A stretch of 64,000 nucleotides of DNA from Curtobacterium sp. VKM Ac-2865 (GCF_015350905.1 NZ_JADKRZ010000002.1:1-64000); one strand, 5' to 3'; positions 46,793 through 55,588 are shown, counted from the first letter of the stretch. A program made the numbers and translations. The notes: generated by a model from the sequence alone, not told the origin.

Positions 46793-47593
46793 TCAGGCGG
46801 AGCGCCAGTCGTCCGACGTGATGTGCGATCCTCCGTGCGGCCCCATCTGCAGCATGCCGCCGTCCACGGGCAGCGACACCCCCGTGATGTACGACGACGC
46901 GGGTGAAGCGAGGAACGCCACCGCGGCCGCGATCTCCCACGCGTTCCCCGGTCGGCCGAGCGGCACCCCGGGGCGGGAGATCGTCTGCGGGTCCTCGTCC
47001 TCGGCGCCGGTCATCCGCGTCGCGATCTCGCCGGGGGCCACTGCGTTCGACGTGATCCCGTACTGGGCGAGTTCGATCGCGATGGTCTTCAGCAGGCCGC
47101 CGAGTCCGTGCTTCGCGGCGTCGTACGCGCTCGACCCGTACCGCGGCTGGTGCTCGTGCACGCTCGTGATGCCGATGATGCGCCCACCCGTGCCCTGCTC
47201 GACCATCCGACGAGCGGCCGCCTGGATCGTGACGAACGCCCCGTCCAGGTCGGTGGACACCGTGTGCCGCCACTGGTCGAGCGTCATCTCGAGGAACGGC
47301 GCGTTGTCGCCGGTACCGGCGTCGGCGACGATCACGTCGACACCGCCGAGCTGCTCGACGAGGCGGTCGATCACGGCTCCGGCACTGGCGAGGTCGCTGA
47401 CGTCGATCTGCTCGACGAAGGCCTGCCGTCCGGCGGCGCGGACCTCCTCGGCGGTCTCGTTCGCACGGTCGGGCTCGGACAGGTAGGTGATGCCGACGTC
47501 CATCCCCGCTGCGGCGAGCGCGACGGCGGTGGCGCGACCGATGCCGGATTCGGAACCGGTGACGATTGCTCTGGTGGGCTGGTAGTCGCTCAT
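46793..47593 (-). CDS. SDR family oxidoreductase
   Basis: A 266-residue classical short-chain dehydrogenase. The cofactor motif is TGSESGIG (residues 12-19), NADP or NAD being unclear; the usual NNAG is VADAGTG here. The catalytic Ser-Tyr-Lys is in GITSVHEHQPRYGSSAYDAAKHG (Tyr near 155). The C-terminal PVDGGMLQMGPHGG is typical. Glucose 1-dehydrogenase-like proteins resemble it, but the substrate is not set. It converges with guaB and is divergent from the liv solute-binding gene, and may have no operon partner. Confidence 0.9.
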   Translation of the reverse strand: MSDYQPTRAIVTGSESGIGRATAVALAAAGMDVGITYLSEPDRANETAEEVRAAGRQAFVEQIDVSDLASAGAVIDRLVEQLGGVDVIVADAGTGDNAPFLEMTLDQWRHTVSTDLDGAFVTIQAAARRMVEQGTGGRIIGITSVHEHQPRYGSSAYDAAKHGLGGLLKTIAIELAQYGITSNAVAPGEIATRMTGAEDEDPQTISRPGVPLGRPGNAWEIAAAVAFLASPASSYITGVSLPVDGGMLQMGPHGGSHITSDDWRSA

Positions 47594-47701
47594 GCCTGCG
47601 GAACGTACGCCGAGCCTCCAGGGCGCACTGCCGGACCATCCGCCCGGCGCAGACCGCGCACTCAGCCCCGCGGCCCGACCCCGAACGTCCGCACAGCCTT
47701 C

Positions 47702-47722
47702 GTCACGGCTTCGTAACGAAAC
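47702..47722 (+). promoter_or_regulatory. Possible GlnR-type box A upstream of the liv solute-binding gene
   Basis: GTCAC-GGCTTC-GTAAC followed directly by GAAAC. It fits the GTnAC half-site word but the pair order is GTnAC-GTnAC, so it is weak. Confidence 0.3.
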
Positions 47723-47739
47723 ACTTTCCGTACCACCCC

Positions 47740-47755
47740 GTCACACGGGCGAAAC
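47740..47755 (+). promoter_or_regulatory. Possible GlnR-type box B upstream of the liv solute-binding gene
   Basis: GTCAC-ACGGGC-GAAAC matches the GTnAC-N6-GaAAC spacing expected of GlnR half-sites. A TACTTT -10-like box lies 11 bases downstream. Confidence 0.35.
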
Positions 47756-47848
47756 ACTCAGACCCTACTTTTGCTCGCATCCCCACGTGGAGGTGCCGCA
47801 CTCGACCCGATGCGGCAACGGCCTCCGCGCACAGAAAGGGTTCCACGG

Positions 47849-49177
47849 ATGATCAGAACCACCCGCGTCACCACGGCGCTGGCACTGGCGGGAGCGGCTG
47901 CGGTCCTGCTCGCGGCGTGCTCCACCTCCGGCAGCACCAGCCCGTCCTCGTCGGCCTCGGCCGCCAAGAAGGACCCGGCCTCGAGCTGCAAGGCGCCGTC
48001 GTCGCCCGGCACCGACGCGCTGAAGATCGGCACGATCCTGCCCCTCACCGGATCGCTGGCCTACCTCAACCCGCCCGCCGAGTCGGGTGTCGGCCTGGCC
48101 GTCGAGGACATCAACTCCGCTGGTGGGGTGCTCGACAAGGACGTCGCCATCTCGCCGCAGACCGACTCCGGTGACAGCACCGACATGACCGTGTCGAGCT
48201 CCGCGGCGACGAAGCTCGTCAACGCGAAGGTCCCGGTCGCGATCGGCGCCGAGTCCTCGTCCGTGACGCTCAACGTCATCGACCAGCTCACCAGCAACTG
48301 CATCGTCGAGATCTCGCCCGCGAACACCGCGTCCGACCTCTCGGGCTACTCGTCGTACTACTACCGGACCGCTCCGCCGGACTCGGTGCAGGGTTCGGCG
48401 CTCGGCCAGCTCGTCACCGGTGACGGCAACGCCAAGGTCGCGTTCCTCGTCTTCAACGACACGTACGGCACCGGCCTGCGCAACTCCGTGCAGGCGGCCG
48501 TCGAGGCCTCCGGCGGCCAGGTCGTCTACGGCGGCAAGGGCAAGGGCCAGGAGTTCCCGCCCGGACAGACCACGTTCTCGTCCGAGGTGACGGCCGCGCT
48601 CGCGACCAAGCCGGACGCGATCGTCGTGCTGGCGTTCGACGAGACCAAGTCGATCATCCCCGAGCTCAAGTCGCAGAACGCCGACATGGCGAAGATCTAC
48701 ATGTCGGACGGCAACACGGCTGACTACTCGAAGGACTTCGACCCGGGCACGCTCGAGGGTGCCCAGGGCACCATCCCCGGCGCCTCGCCGAAGGACGACC
48801 TGAAGCAGCGCCTCGCCGAGTTCTACAAGAAGTCGTCCGGCAAGGAGCTGGCCGACTACTCGTACGCGGCGGAGTCCTACGACGCCACCACCCTCGCCGC
48901 CCTCGCAGCGGTGAAGGGCAAGGGCACCGACTCCGGGACCATCCAGGCCAACATGGACAAGGTCTCCGGCGTCGACGGCGGCACCGAGTGCGCCACGTTC
49001 AAGGACTGCAAGACGCTCCTCGACGGCGGCAAGGACATCCACTACACGGGTCCGTCCGGCATCGGTCCGTTCGATGCGAACAACGACCCGTCCACCGCCT
49101 ACATCGGCATCTACAAGTTCGACGGCGACAACAAGCCGGTCTACCAGAGCGCCATCCAGGGCGCCGTCAAGAAGTAG
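47849..49177 (+). CDS. livK: Branched-chain amino acid ABC transporter, solute-binding lipoprotein
   Basis: Extracellular binding protein of 442 residues. The signal peptide ends in the lipobox LLAAC (Cys about residue 24), giving a lipid anchor. The periplasmic-binding-protein type 1 domain starts ALKIGTILPLTGSLAY and includes GGVLDKDVAISPQ, GAESSSVTLNVIDQL and ISPANTASDLSGYSSYYYRT. A Ser-rich linker and extra cysteines (SSCKAPS, ATFKDCKTL) are present. The start ATG has AAAGGG 9 bases upstream. It is not adjacent to livHMGF: guaB and an SDR gene lie between. livK and livJ cannot be told apart by sequence here. Confidence 0.9.
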   Translation: MIRTTRVTTALALAGAAAVLLAACSTSGSTSPSSSASAAKKDPASSCKAPSSPGTDALKIGTILPLTGSLAYLNPPAESGVGLAVEDINSAGGVLDKDVAISPQTDSGDSTDMTVSSSAATKLVNAKVPVAIGAESSSVTLNVIDQLTSNCIVEISPANTASDLSGYSSYYYRTAPPDSVQGSALGQLVTGDGNAKVAFLVFNDTYGTGLRNSVQAAVEASGGQVVYGGKGKGQEFPPGQTTFSSEVTAALATKPDAIVVLAFDETKSIIPELKSQNADMAKIYMSDGNTADYSKDFDPGTLEGAQGTIPGASPKDDLKQRLAEFYKKSSGKELADYSYAAESYDATTLAALAAVKGKGTDSGTIQANMDKVSGVDGGTECATFKDCKTLLDGGKDIHYTGPSGIGPFDANNDPSTAYIGIYKFDGDNKPVYQSAIQGAVKK

Positions 49178-49193
49178 CACCGCACCACCACTG

Positions 49194-49226
49194 AACGGCC
49201 CCGGGAGCTCGGCTCCCGGGGCCGTT
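49194..49226. terminator. Perfect 15-bp hairpin after livK
   Basis: Arms AACGGCCCCGGGAGC and complement, loop TCG, 16 bases after the stop. It lies between converging livK and rarD and could serve both. Confidence 0.85.
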
Positions 49227-49228
49227 CC

Positions 49229-49294
49229 GCGTCCGGTGAGGGCGGACGGGAGGCTCGGCCGGCGTCCGGTGAGGGCGGACGGGAGGCTCGGCTG
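49229..49294. repeat. 33-bp tandem duplication containing the GGGAGGCTCGG word
   Basis: Two units (49229-49261, 49262-49294) differ at one base; each contains GGACGGGAGGCTCGGC. A partial third unit follows. The array reaches the 3' end of rarD. Confidence 0.8.
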
Positions 49295-49301
49295 GCGTCC
49301 G

Positions 49302-50243
49302 TCAGGCCGCTGGACGCGGCAGCACGGTGCGGCGGGCGCGGTGCGCAGCCATCAGGGAGTCGGCGGTCAGGATCAGCAGGGCGACCCAGACGATCCCGAA
49401 GCCGATCCAGCGCGAGGTCGACATCGCCTCGTGCTGGACCACGACGCCGACGACGAGCTGCAGCACGGGCGTGAGGTACTGCGTCAGCCCGAGCGTCGAG
49501 AGCGACAGCCGGCGGGCGGAGGACGCGAACAGGAGCAGTGGCACAGCGGTCGCCGGGCCCGCGCCGAGCATCAGGAGCACGTGCACCCAGCCCTCGGACC
49601 CGAAGGTGATCCCGCCCGCGACGCCCGTCACCCCGAGCACGACGAGGGCGGCGACCGCGAGCGGCGTCAGCCACATCGTCTCGATCGTCAGCCCGCTGAG
49701 CGCGTCGACCGTCCCGCCGACGCGCTTCTTCACCAGGCCGTAGAGCCCGAATGAGAACGCCAGCGCGAGCGAGATCCACGGCATCTGGCCGTACCCGACG
49801 GCGATCACCACGACGGCCACGACGCTGAGCCCGACCGCTGCCCACTGCACCGGGCGCAGTCGCTCATGGAGCAGGACCACGCCGAGGGCGATCGTCACGA
49901 GCGGGTTGATGAAGTACCCGAGCGCGGCCTCGACCGTGTGACCCGTCGTCGTCGCGAGGACGTACACGGTCCAGTTCACGAGGATGAGCACGGCGGCGAT
50001 CGCCATCACGCCCATCACGCGGCGCTGGCCGACGAGGGACCGGGTCCGGAGCCACGACCGGGTGAGCGCGATGCCGACCAGGCAGAAGAGCAGCCCGACG
50101 ACGATGCGCCAGGCCACGATCTCGAACGCGCTGGCGGGTGCCATCGCCACGAAGAGCAGCGGCATCAGCCCCCAGAGCCCGTACGCGATGACCGCCTGCA
50201 GGACCCCGACCGACGCCTCGCTCCGCACCACGCGCTCTGTCAC
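49302..50243 (-). CDS. rarD: RarD-like EamA-family transporter
   Basis: A 313-residue protein with ten predicted hydrophobic helices in two EamA halves. The RarD hallmark starts GVLQAVIAYGLWGLMPLLFVA, followed by RIVVGLLFCLVGIALTRSW, NWTVYVLATTTGHTVEAALGYFINPLV and, in the second half, LTQYLTPVLQLVVGVVVQHEAM. RarD was named for chloramphenicol sensitivity in one organism; the true substrate is not known. Start GTG is taken because the conserved sequence begins right after it. The C-terminus ends in a RARRTVLPRPAA tail. Confidence 0.88.
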   Translation of the reverse strand: MTERVVRSEASVGVLQAVIAYGLWGLMPLLFVAMAPASAFEIVAWRIVVGLLFCLVGIALTRSWLRTRSLVGQRRVMGVMAIAAVLILVNWTVYVLATTTGHTVEAALGYFINPLVTIALGVVLLHERLRPVQWAAVGLSVVAVVVIAVGYGQMPWISLALAFSFGLYGLVKKRVGGTVDALSGLTIETMWLTPLAVAALVVLGVTGVAGGITFGSEGWVHVLLMLGAGPATAVPLLLFASSARRLSLSTLGLTQYLTPVLQLVVGVVVQHEAMSTSRWIGFGIVWVALLILTADSLMAAHRARRTVLPRPAA

Positions 50244-50323
50244 GCACCAATGCTACGGATGCGCGTCGACGCAGCGGACGCAGGGTGAGCCTCCCGGCTG
50301 GCCCGGACCGTCCCCGGAACGCA

Positions 50324-50360
50324 CGAACGCCCCGTCAGCGCGGGGCTGACGGGGCGTTCG
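50324..50360 (-). terminator. Perfect 16-bp hairpin after groES
   Basis: Arms CGAACGCCCCGTCAGC and complement, 5-base loop, 16 bases after the groES stop. Confidence 0.85.
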
Positions 50361-50375
50361 AGGAGTGGAGCTGTC

Positions 50376-50672
50376 TCAGTGCTCGATGACCGCGAGGACG
50401 TCGCGGGCGGAGAGGACCAGCAGGTCCTCGCCCGAGTACTTGACCTCGGTTCCGCCGTACTTCGAGTAGATGACCTTGTCGCCGACGGCGACGTCGAGGG
50501 GGACGCGGTTGCCGTTGTCGTCGATGCGACCCGGACCCACGGCCACGACCTCGCCCTCCTGCGGCTTCTCCTTCGCGGTGTCCGGGATGACGAGACCGGA
50601 TGCAGTGGTCTGCTCCGCCTCGACCTGACGGATGACGATGCGATCTTCGAGCGGCTTGATGGTGACGGCCAC
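50376..50672 (-). CDS. groES: 10-kDa co-chaperonin GroES
   Basis: Heptameric lid of the GroEL chaperonin, 98 residues. The start (GTG, giving [16 protein letters not shown]) is at the conserved N-terminus and is preceded by AGAGG. The mobile loop is [24 protein letters not shown], and the C-terminal [32 protein letters not shown] is canonical. No groEL follows; in related genomes groEL often lies elsewhere. Two CIRCE elements and a strong promoter precede it, so it is under HrcA heat-shock control. Confidence 0.97.
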   Translation of the reverse strand: MAVTIKPLEDRIVIRQVEAEQTTASGLVIPDTAKEKPQEGEVVAVGPGRIDDNGNRVPLDVAVGDKVIYSKYGGTEVKYSGEDLLVLSARDVLAVIEH

Positions 50673-50718
50673 GGTGACCTCTTCTTTCTCGGTACTGACT
50701 GGTACAGATGAAAACCGG

Positions 50719-50745
50719 TTGGCACTACGCGCACGAGAGTGCCAG
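50719..50745 (-). promoter_or_regulatory. CIRCE element 2 (HrcA operator)
   Basis: TTGGCACTA-N9-GAGTGCCAG, 46 bases before the groES start and overlapping the predicted transcription start. Confidence 0.8.
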
Positions 50746-50750
50746 GTCCA

Positions 50751-50779
50751 ACTGTAGGGGGCGGCTGGCACTCGGTCAA
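50751..50779 (-). promoter_or_regulatory. groES promoter
   Basis: On the minus strand, TTGACC (50774-50779) and TACAGT (50751-50756) are 17 bases apart. The box pair is flanked by the two CIRCE elements, the -35 lying inside CIRCE 1. Confidence 0.75.
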
Positions 50780-50791
50780 TCCGAGTGCCAG
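50765..50791 (-). promoter_or_regulatory. CIRCE element 1 (HrcA operator)
   Basis: CTGGCACTC-N9-GAGTGCCAG, perfectly symmetric and overlapping the groES -35 box. It is also 28 bases upstream of the divergent methyltransferase ATG. Confidence 0.85.
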
Positions 50792-50818
50792 GTCTCCTGG
50801 TGATGACAGGATCGTCTC

Positions 50819-52009
50819 ATGGACGCTGCCGAACTCGCTCAGCTGCTGACCCCGGACGGCATGGCGCTGCTCGACCGCACCCCGGCGGTCTCCGACGGCG
50901 GTGAGATCGTCCGCGTGGTGTCCCGGCTGCGTGCCGAGGGCCACGACCCCGGACTCGTCGCAGCGGTGCTCACGCAGGCGAAGCTCCGCCAGAAGGCGCG
51001 GGGCAAGTTCGGCGACTTCGCGAGCCGGATGCTCTTCACCGAGGCGGGGCTCGAGCAGGCCACCCGGCTGTCCGTCGCCGCACAGCACGCCGGACGGTTC
51101 GCCGCCGCAGGCCTGCGCCGGGTCGCGGACCTGGGGTGCGGCATCGGTGGGGACGCGATGGCGATGGCGGCGCTCGACCTGGACGTCACGGCAGTCGACC
51201 GCGACGAGGTCACGGCAGCGGTGGCGACGCACAACCTCGCGCTCTGGCCGGACGCCCGCGTCGAGCTCGGGGACGCGGCCGCGTTCGACCTGACCCGCGT
51301 GGACGGCGTGTGGATGGACCCCGCACGGCGCACCACCGGGCACACGAACACCCGTCGTCTGGCGGACCCGGACGACTGGTCACCGTCGCTCGACACCGTG
51401 TTCGCCGCCGCGACGACCACCCCGACGGGCGTGAAGCTCGGGCCGGGCATCGACCGCGACCTGATCCCTGACACCGCCGAGGCGCAGTGGACGTCCGTCG
51501 ACCGGGAGGTCGTCGAGCTCGCCCTGTGGTTCGGCCCGCTCGCACGACCAGGCATCCGGCGCGCGGCGACCGTCATCGGCGCGCACGGCATCGCGGAGCT
51601 GACCGCCGACGGCGACACCGAGGACGTCGACACGGGGCCGGTCGGCGAGTACCTCTACGAGCCCGACGGCGCCGTGATCCGCGCCCGGTTGATCGGCGAC
51701 CTCGCACGGCAGCTCGACGGGCGGATGCTCTCCGAGGGCATCGCCTACGTCAGCGCCGACCGTGCCGTGACGACGCCGTTCGCGCAGGGGTTCCGCGTGC
51801 TCGACACGATGCCGCTCGACGTGAAGAAGCTCGCCGCACGCCTGGCCGCCGACGGCGTGGGCACCGTCGAGATCAAGAAGCGGGGCGTCGACGTCGACCC
51901 GGCCGAGTTCCGGAAGCGCCTTCGGTTGCGCGGCGGGAGCGGTCGGGTGACGCTCGTGCTCACCCGGCTCGAGGGTCGCCACACGGCGGTCCTCTGCGAG
52001 CGGCTCTGA
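50819..52009 (+). CDS. Class I SAM-dependent methyltransferase with THUMP-like C-terminus
   Basis: A 396-residue protein. An N-terminal helical segment (LLTPDGMALLDRTP) precedes the SAM-binding domain: motif I is VADLGCGIGGDAMAMA (about 102-117), the acidic end of strand 2 is VTAVDRDE, and a WMDPARRT motif replaces the usual catalytic loop. The last 90 residues (LDTMPLDVKKLAARLAADGV ... GVDVDPAEFRKRLRLRGG) match the THUMP-like domain found in this family. The substrate is probably RNA or a small molecule. It is divergent from groES, with a CAGGAT -10-like box near 50807 and a possible leaderless start. Confidence 0.85.
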   Translation: MDAAELAQLLTPDGMALLDRTPAVSDGGEIVRVVSRLRAEGHDPGLVAAVLTQAKLRQKARGKFGDFASRMLFTEAGLEQATRLSVAAQHAGRFAAAGLRRVADLGCGIGGDAMAMAALDLDVTAVDRDEVTAAVATHNLALWPDARVELGDAAAFDLTRVDGVWMDPARRTTGHTNTRRLADPDDWSPSLDTVFAAATTTPTGVKLGPGIDRDLIPDTAEAQWTSVDREVVELALWFGPLARPGIRRAATVIGAHGIAELTADGDTEDVDTGPVGEYLYEPDGAVIRARLIGDLARQLDGRMLSEGIAYVSADRAVTTPFAQGFRVLDTMPLDVKKLAARLAADGVGTVEIKKRGVDVDPAEFRKRLRLRGGSGRVTLVLTRLEGRHTAVLCERL

Positions 52010-52032
52010 CAGGTCGGCAGCGCGTCAGGACG

Positions 52033-52779
52033 TCAACGGATGAAGGCGCCCGAATCGTAGCTGCCGTAGTCGGTGTAGCCACCGCCGGCGTGAGCGCCGA
52101 GCAGCACGATGAACACGATCCACAGGATGGTGAAGAGCGCGGCGGCCCAGCCGGTGATGATGCCGGTGAGTGCGAGACCGCGGCCGTTCTCCCCGGTCTG
52201 CTTGATCTTGCCGAGCGCGATGTGCCCCATGATCGCACCGGCGACGCCCGTGGCGAGACCCACGAAGATGAAGACGAACAGCAGCGAGCCGATGCCGAAG
52301 ACGATCGACAGGATCGCGAGCACGTTCGTCTTCGCCCGCTGTCCGTAGGGCTGGTAGCCGGTGGTGGCGTAGGCCCCGGGCTGGGCGTACTGCTGCGAGT
52401 ACGGGTTCGACGCCGCGTAGGGGTTCTGCGGGGCGCCGTACTGGGGCTGCTGGCCGTACTGGCCCTGCTGGCCGGACTGGCCCTGGCCGTACTGGCCCTG
52501 GCCGTACTGCTGCTGGCCCTGTCCCGCTTGACCCGGCTGCTGGCCGTACTGCTGCTCGCCCTGTCCCGCCTGACCCGGCTGCTGCTGCCCGTACGGCTGC
52601 TGCCCGCTCTGGCCCTGCCCGTACTGCCCCGGCTGCTGGTACGGGTTCTGCTGCTTCGGGGCGTCCTGCCCGTACCCACCGGGCTCGGCCGCGGATCCGA
52701 GTGCTGGTGCCGACGCGTCCGGCTGCTGTCCGTCCGGCCGCTGCTCGCCCGGCTTCGGCCACTGGTTCTGATCGGACAC
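52033..52779 (-). CDS. DUF4190 membrane protein with Gln/Gly/Tyr-rich disordered N-terminus
   Basis: A 248-residue protein. The first 150 residues are low-complexity, with repeats such as GQSGQQPYGQQQPGQAGQGEQ and QYGQGQYGQGQSGQ, then YAASNPYSQQYAQPGAYATTGYQPYGQ. Two membrane helices follow: TNVLAILSIVFGIGSLLFVFIF, then GHIALGKIKQTGENGRGLAL in the loop and TGIITGWAAALFTILWIVFI. This is the DUF4190 arrangement with the conserved GHIALGKI. The start GTG has GGAGG 11 bases upstream. The disordered tail may form condensates or bind a partner; function unknown. It ends 23 bases from the convergent methyltransferase. Confidence 0.85.
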   Translation of the reverse strand: MSDQNQWPKPGEQRPDGQQPDASAPALGSAAEPGGYGQDAPKQQNPYQQPGQYGQGQSGQQPYGQQQPGQAGQGEQQYGQQPGQAGQGQQQYGQGQYGQGQSGQQGQYGQQPQYGAPQNPYAASNPYSQQYAQPGAYATTGYQPYGQRAKTNVLAILSIVFGIGSLLFVFIFVGLATGVAGAIMGHIALGKIKQTGENGRGLALTGIITGWAAALFTILWIVFIVLLGAHAGGGYTDYGSYDSGAFIR

Positions 52780-52898
52780 GATGCACCCCTCCCGACGACC
52801 CGTGCGGCCGTCGCCTGCAAGCCTGCCACAGGCGCGGACCCGCCGACCCAGCCCTGTTCGGGGCGGCGCGGGGGCGGACCAGCAGCTGCGGCCGGCGC

Positions 52899-53948
52899 TC
52901 AGACCTGGACGGTCGTCACCGGCAACGTGGAGTCCGCGGCGATGTCGAGGTCGCTCGGCGCATGGCCCTCGGCGACGAGCCGCGCCCCGACGGCCGCGAT
53001 CATCGCACCGTTGTCGGTGCAGAGGTCGAGCGGGGGGATGCGGAGCGCGACGCCGGCCTCGGCGCAACGGGCCTCCGCCACCGCACGCAGTCGGGCGTTC
53101 GCCACGACGCCGCCTCCGAGCAGGAGCCGGTCCACGCCGGTGTCCCGGCAGGCGTTCAGTGCCTTGGTCAGCAGCACGTCGACGACGGCCTCCCGGAAGC
53201 TGGCGGCGACGTCGGCCACGGGGACCTCGCGGCCCTCGTCGCGGCAGCGTTCCACCCAGCGCGCGACGGCGGTCTTCAGCCCGGAGAACGAGAAGTCGTA
53301 CCGGTGCGCGGCCATGTCCTTCGGCAGCGTCAGCCCGCGGGGGAACCGGATGGCGGTCGGGTCGCCGTCGGCAGCGGCGCGGTCGATCTGCGGGCCGCCC
53401 GGGTACGGCAGCCCCAGGAGTCGTGCGACCTTGTCGAACGCTTCGCCCGCGGCGTCGTCGATGGTCTCGCCGAGGAGCTCGACGTCGCCGACCAGGTCCC
53501 GAACGAGGAGCAACGACGTGTGCCCGCCGGACACCAGCAGCGCCACGGTCGGGAGCTCGATCGCGCTGCCGTCCGCGCGCAGGACGTCCGCGCCGACGTG
53601 GCCCACCAGGTGGTTCACGCCGTAGAGCGGCTTGCCGGTGGCCACGGCGAGCGCCTTCGCCGCCCCGACCCCGACCATGAGCGCGCCAGCGAGCCCCGGG
53701 CCCGCGGTCACCGCGACGGCGTCGAGCTCGTCGAGGGTGACGCCGGCCTCGGCGAGCGCCTGGGTGAGCGTGGGCGTCATCGCCTCGAGGTGCGCGCGTG
53801 CGGCGACCTCGGGCACGACGCCGCCGTAGCGCGCGTGCTCGTCCATGCTCGACGCGATGACGTTCGCGAGCAGCGTGGTCCCGCGGACGATGCCGACGCC
53901 CGTCTCGTCGCACGAGGTCTCGATGCCGAGCACGAGCGGTTCACGCAT
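52899..53948 (-). CDS. tsaD: tRNA N6-threonylcarbamoyladenosine transferase TsaD
   Basis: Catalytic subunit for t6A37 formation in ANN-decoding tRNAs, 349 residues. The N-terminal [14 protein letters not shown], the metal-binding His pair NHLVGHVG (about residue 110) and the [10 protein letters not shown] motif are canonical. It forms part of the tsaB-rimI-tsaD operon; the start overlaps rimI by 8 bases. The order tsaE-tsaB-rimI-tsaD is conserved in mycobacteria, but here a foreign cassette separates tsaE from tsaB. Confidence 0.97.
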   Translation of the reverse strand: MREPLVLGIETSCDETGVGIVRGTTLLANVIASSMDEHARYGGVVPEVAARAHLEAMTPTLTQALAEAGVTLDELDAVAVTAGPGLAGALMVGVGAAKALAVATGKPLYGVNHLVGHVGADVLRADGSAIELPTVALLVSGGHTSLLLVRDLVGDVELLGETIDDAAGEAFDKVARLLGLPYPGGPQIDRAAADGDPTAIRFPRGLTLPKDMAAHRYDFSFSGLKTAVARWVERCRDEGREVPVADVAASFREAVVDVLLTKALNACRDTGVDRLLLGGGVVANARLRAVAEARCAEAGVALRIPPLDLCTDNGAMIAAVGARLVAEGHAPSDLDIAADSTLPVTTVQV

Positions 53949-54480
53949 CGAAGGTCTCCTGTCCGATCGGGCCGGGCCCGGTCCGCGGCGGTGCGGTCGA
54001 CACCGGCGGCAGCTCCGCCCGCATCACCCACGCGTCGACCCCGTCCGGCTGGTAGTAGCGGGGTCGGACGGCGATCTGCTCGAACCCGAACCCGGTGTAC
54101 ATGGTCTGGGCGACGGGGTTGTCCGCGCGGACCTCGAGGAAGACCTCGTGCACGCCACGACGCCGGGCCTCGTCGAGGAGCTCGGTGAACAGCGTCCGGC
54201 CGATGCCCTGCCCGCGGTGCTCCGCCGACACCGCGATGGTCTGCACGTCGGCCACCGGGTTGCCGGGCAACGAGGACAGCCCCGCGTACCCCACGACCGT
54301 CGGTGCGCCCTCGCCGGTGGTCTCGACGACGACGTAGTACCCGTGCGGGGAGTACAGCTCGCCGGACATCTGCGAGGCCGACCAGGCGTCCGTCGGGAAC
54401 GAGGCGTGCTCGAGCCACATCACGTCGTCGAGGTCCTGGGGGTGGGCGCGCCGCAGGCGCAGCCCGTCGGGCAGCGTCAC
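53941..54480 (-). CDS. rimI: Ribosomal-protein-S18-alanine N-acetyltransferase RimI
   Basis: A GNAT-fold N-acetyltransferase of 179 residues. The acetyl-CoA motif is [20 protein letters not shown] (near residue 82), followed by [21 protein letters not shown], the RimI signature. Its neighbours tsaB and tsaD are the classical partners. The C-terminal extension of about 25 residues ([16 protein letters not shown]) lies past the domain and overlaps tsaD. Start GTG overlaps tsaB by 4 bases. Confidence 0.93.
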   Translation of the reverse strand: MTLPDGLRLRRAHPQDLDDVMWLEHASFPTDAWSASQMSGELYSPHGYYVVVETTGEGAPTVVGYAGLSSLPGNPVADVQTIAVSAEHRGQGIGRTLFTELLDEARRRGVHEVFLEVRADNPVAQTMYTGFGFEQIAVRPRYYQPDGVDAWVMRAELPPVSTAPPRTGPGPIGQETFDA

Positions 54481-55106
54481 CGTGCGACCCGCTTCGGGGC
54501 GCCCGGGACGGTCACGTCGGGCTCGCGGAGGTAGAGGGGGGTGTCCTCGGCGAAGGGCGCGCCGGAGGTGAGCCGGTCCGCGGCGAGCACCCCGAGCCTC
54601 CCGGCGGGGACGGTGGCTGCGGTGATCCGCCGGAGGACCCTGGAGGCTCCCAGCACGTCGTCCAGGTCCGCCGGCTTGGCGAGTCCGGGCCCCGCGGTGC
54701 GCGTGCCGGCCTGGTCGTGGACGCTCCAGTGGACCTCGCGTCGGCGGGCGTCCGTCAGGACGACGAACGGGCCGGCGTCTGCGGGGTCGCTGGCGACGAC
54801 GTCCGCTGCGACCGCGTCGTGGCTGACGAGCGGCAGGAACGGGACGGCTCGCGCGGCCGCGAAGGTGCGGGCGGCGGCGATGCCGACACGGAGTCCGGTG
54901 AAGGGGCCGGGGCCCATGCCGGCGACGACGCCTGTGACGTCGGCGGGCGTGATGCCGGCGGACGTGAGGACCTCGGCGAGGAAGGGGCCGATGACCTCGG
55001 CGTGCCGGCGGGTGTCCTCCGTCGAGCGCTCGGCGAGGACCCGGCGGCTCGCAGGGTCGACGACGGCGACGGAGGTCCCGGCGGAGGTGTCGATCGCGAG
55101 CAGCAC
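54477..55106 (-). CDS. tsaB: tRNA threonylcarbamoyladenosine biosynthesis protein TsaB
   Basis: ASKHA-fold partner of TsaD, 209 residues. The N-terminal MLLAIDTSAGTSVAVVD and the MGPGPFTGLRVGIAAARTFA motif are canonical for TsaB. It is inactive as an enzyme and dimerises with TsaD. The gene carries two copies of the dispersed repeat (near 54592 and 54643). It starts 37 bases beyond the stop of the upstream small gene. Confidence 0.94.
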   Translation of the reverse strand: MLLAIDTSAGTSVAVVDPASRRVLAERSTEDTRRHAEVIGPFLAEVLTSAGITPADVTGVVAGMGPGPFTGLRVGIAAARTFAAARAVPFLPLVSHDAVAADVVASDPADAGPFVVLTDARRREVHWSVHDQAGTRTAGPGLAKPADLDDVLGASRVLRRITAATVPAGRLGVLAADRLTSGAPFAEDTPLYLREPDVTVPGAPKRVAR

Positions 55107-55143
55107 CCGTCCATCGTAGGCGTCGCGAGCGCCCCGTCGGCCG

Positions 55144-55449
55144 CTACGCCGCAGGCTGTGGACGGAGCGTTCCGGGTCCCACGGGCAGGACGCCAGCGCG
55201 GTACTCGTAGCCCTGGTCCGCGGGGGCGACGGTGACGTTCGCGGCGCCGAACCGCCACACGCGGTTGTAGCAGTAGACCCCGATCTCGGTGTCGCCGTCC
55301 GGTACCGCCCAGGTGCCGACGCCCCACTGGGCGGGCTGTCCGACCCCGTTGATCGTGACGGTCGGACGGGCGAACCACGTCAGCAGCGGGCGGGTGATCC
55401 GGAGTTCGACACGGCGTCGTGTCGTCCCCGAGGGCAGTGTCGAGTCCAC
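55144..55449 (-). CDS. Small protein of unknown function upstream of tsaB
   Basis: A 101-residue soluble protein rich in Trp, Tyr, Val and Pro, with a compact beta pattern (RRVELRITRPLLTWFARPTVTI, GVGTWAVPDGDTEIGVYCYN, FGAANVTVAPADQGYEYRAG). It has one cysteine, no signal peptide and no membrane segment. Start GTG is used. I do not recognise a family. It lies 37 bases upstream of tsaB on the same strand and is divergent from the CPBP gene, so it could be on the tsaB transcript. Confidence 0.65.
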   Translation of the reverse strand: MDSTLPSGTTRRRVELRITRPLLTWFARPTVTINGVGQPAQWGVGTWAVPDGDTEIGVYCYNRVWRFGAANVTVAPADQGYEYRAGVLPVGPGTLRPQPAA

Positions 55450-55537
55450 CGCCGAAGCATACGGGCCACGCCTCCTCCTTCCGGACGACGTCCGAGACCT
55501 CGTCCTTCCTCCGGTCGTCCCAGGCGACGGCGCTTCC

Positions 55538-55543
55538 TAGCGT
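55538..55543 (+). promoter_or_regulatory. Possible -10 box of the CPBP-two-component operon
   Basis: TAGCGT at 55538-55543 would start transcription near 55550, giving a 39-base leader before the ATG at 55589 with a GGAGG ribosome site. Confidence 0.4.
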
Positions 55544-55588
55544 CGTGGTGTGACCGATCGGCGGTTGCGGAACGACACGGAGGACACC

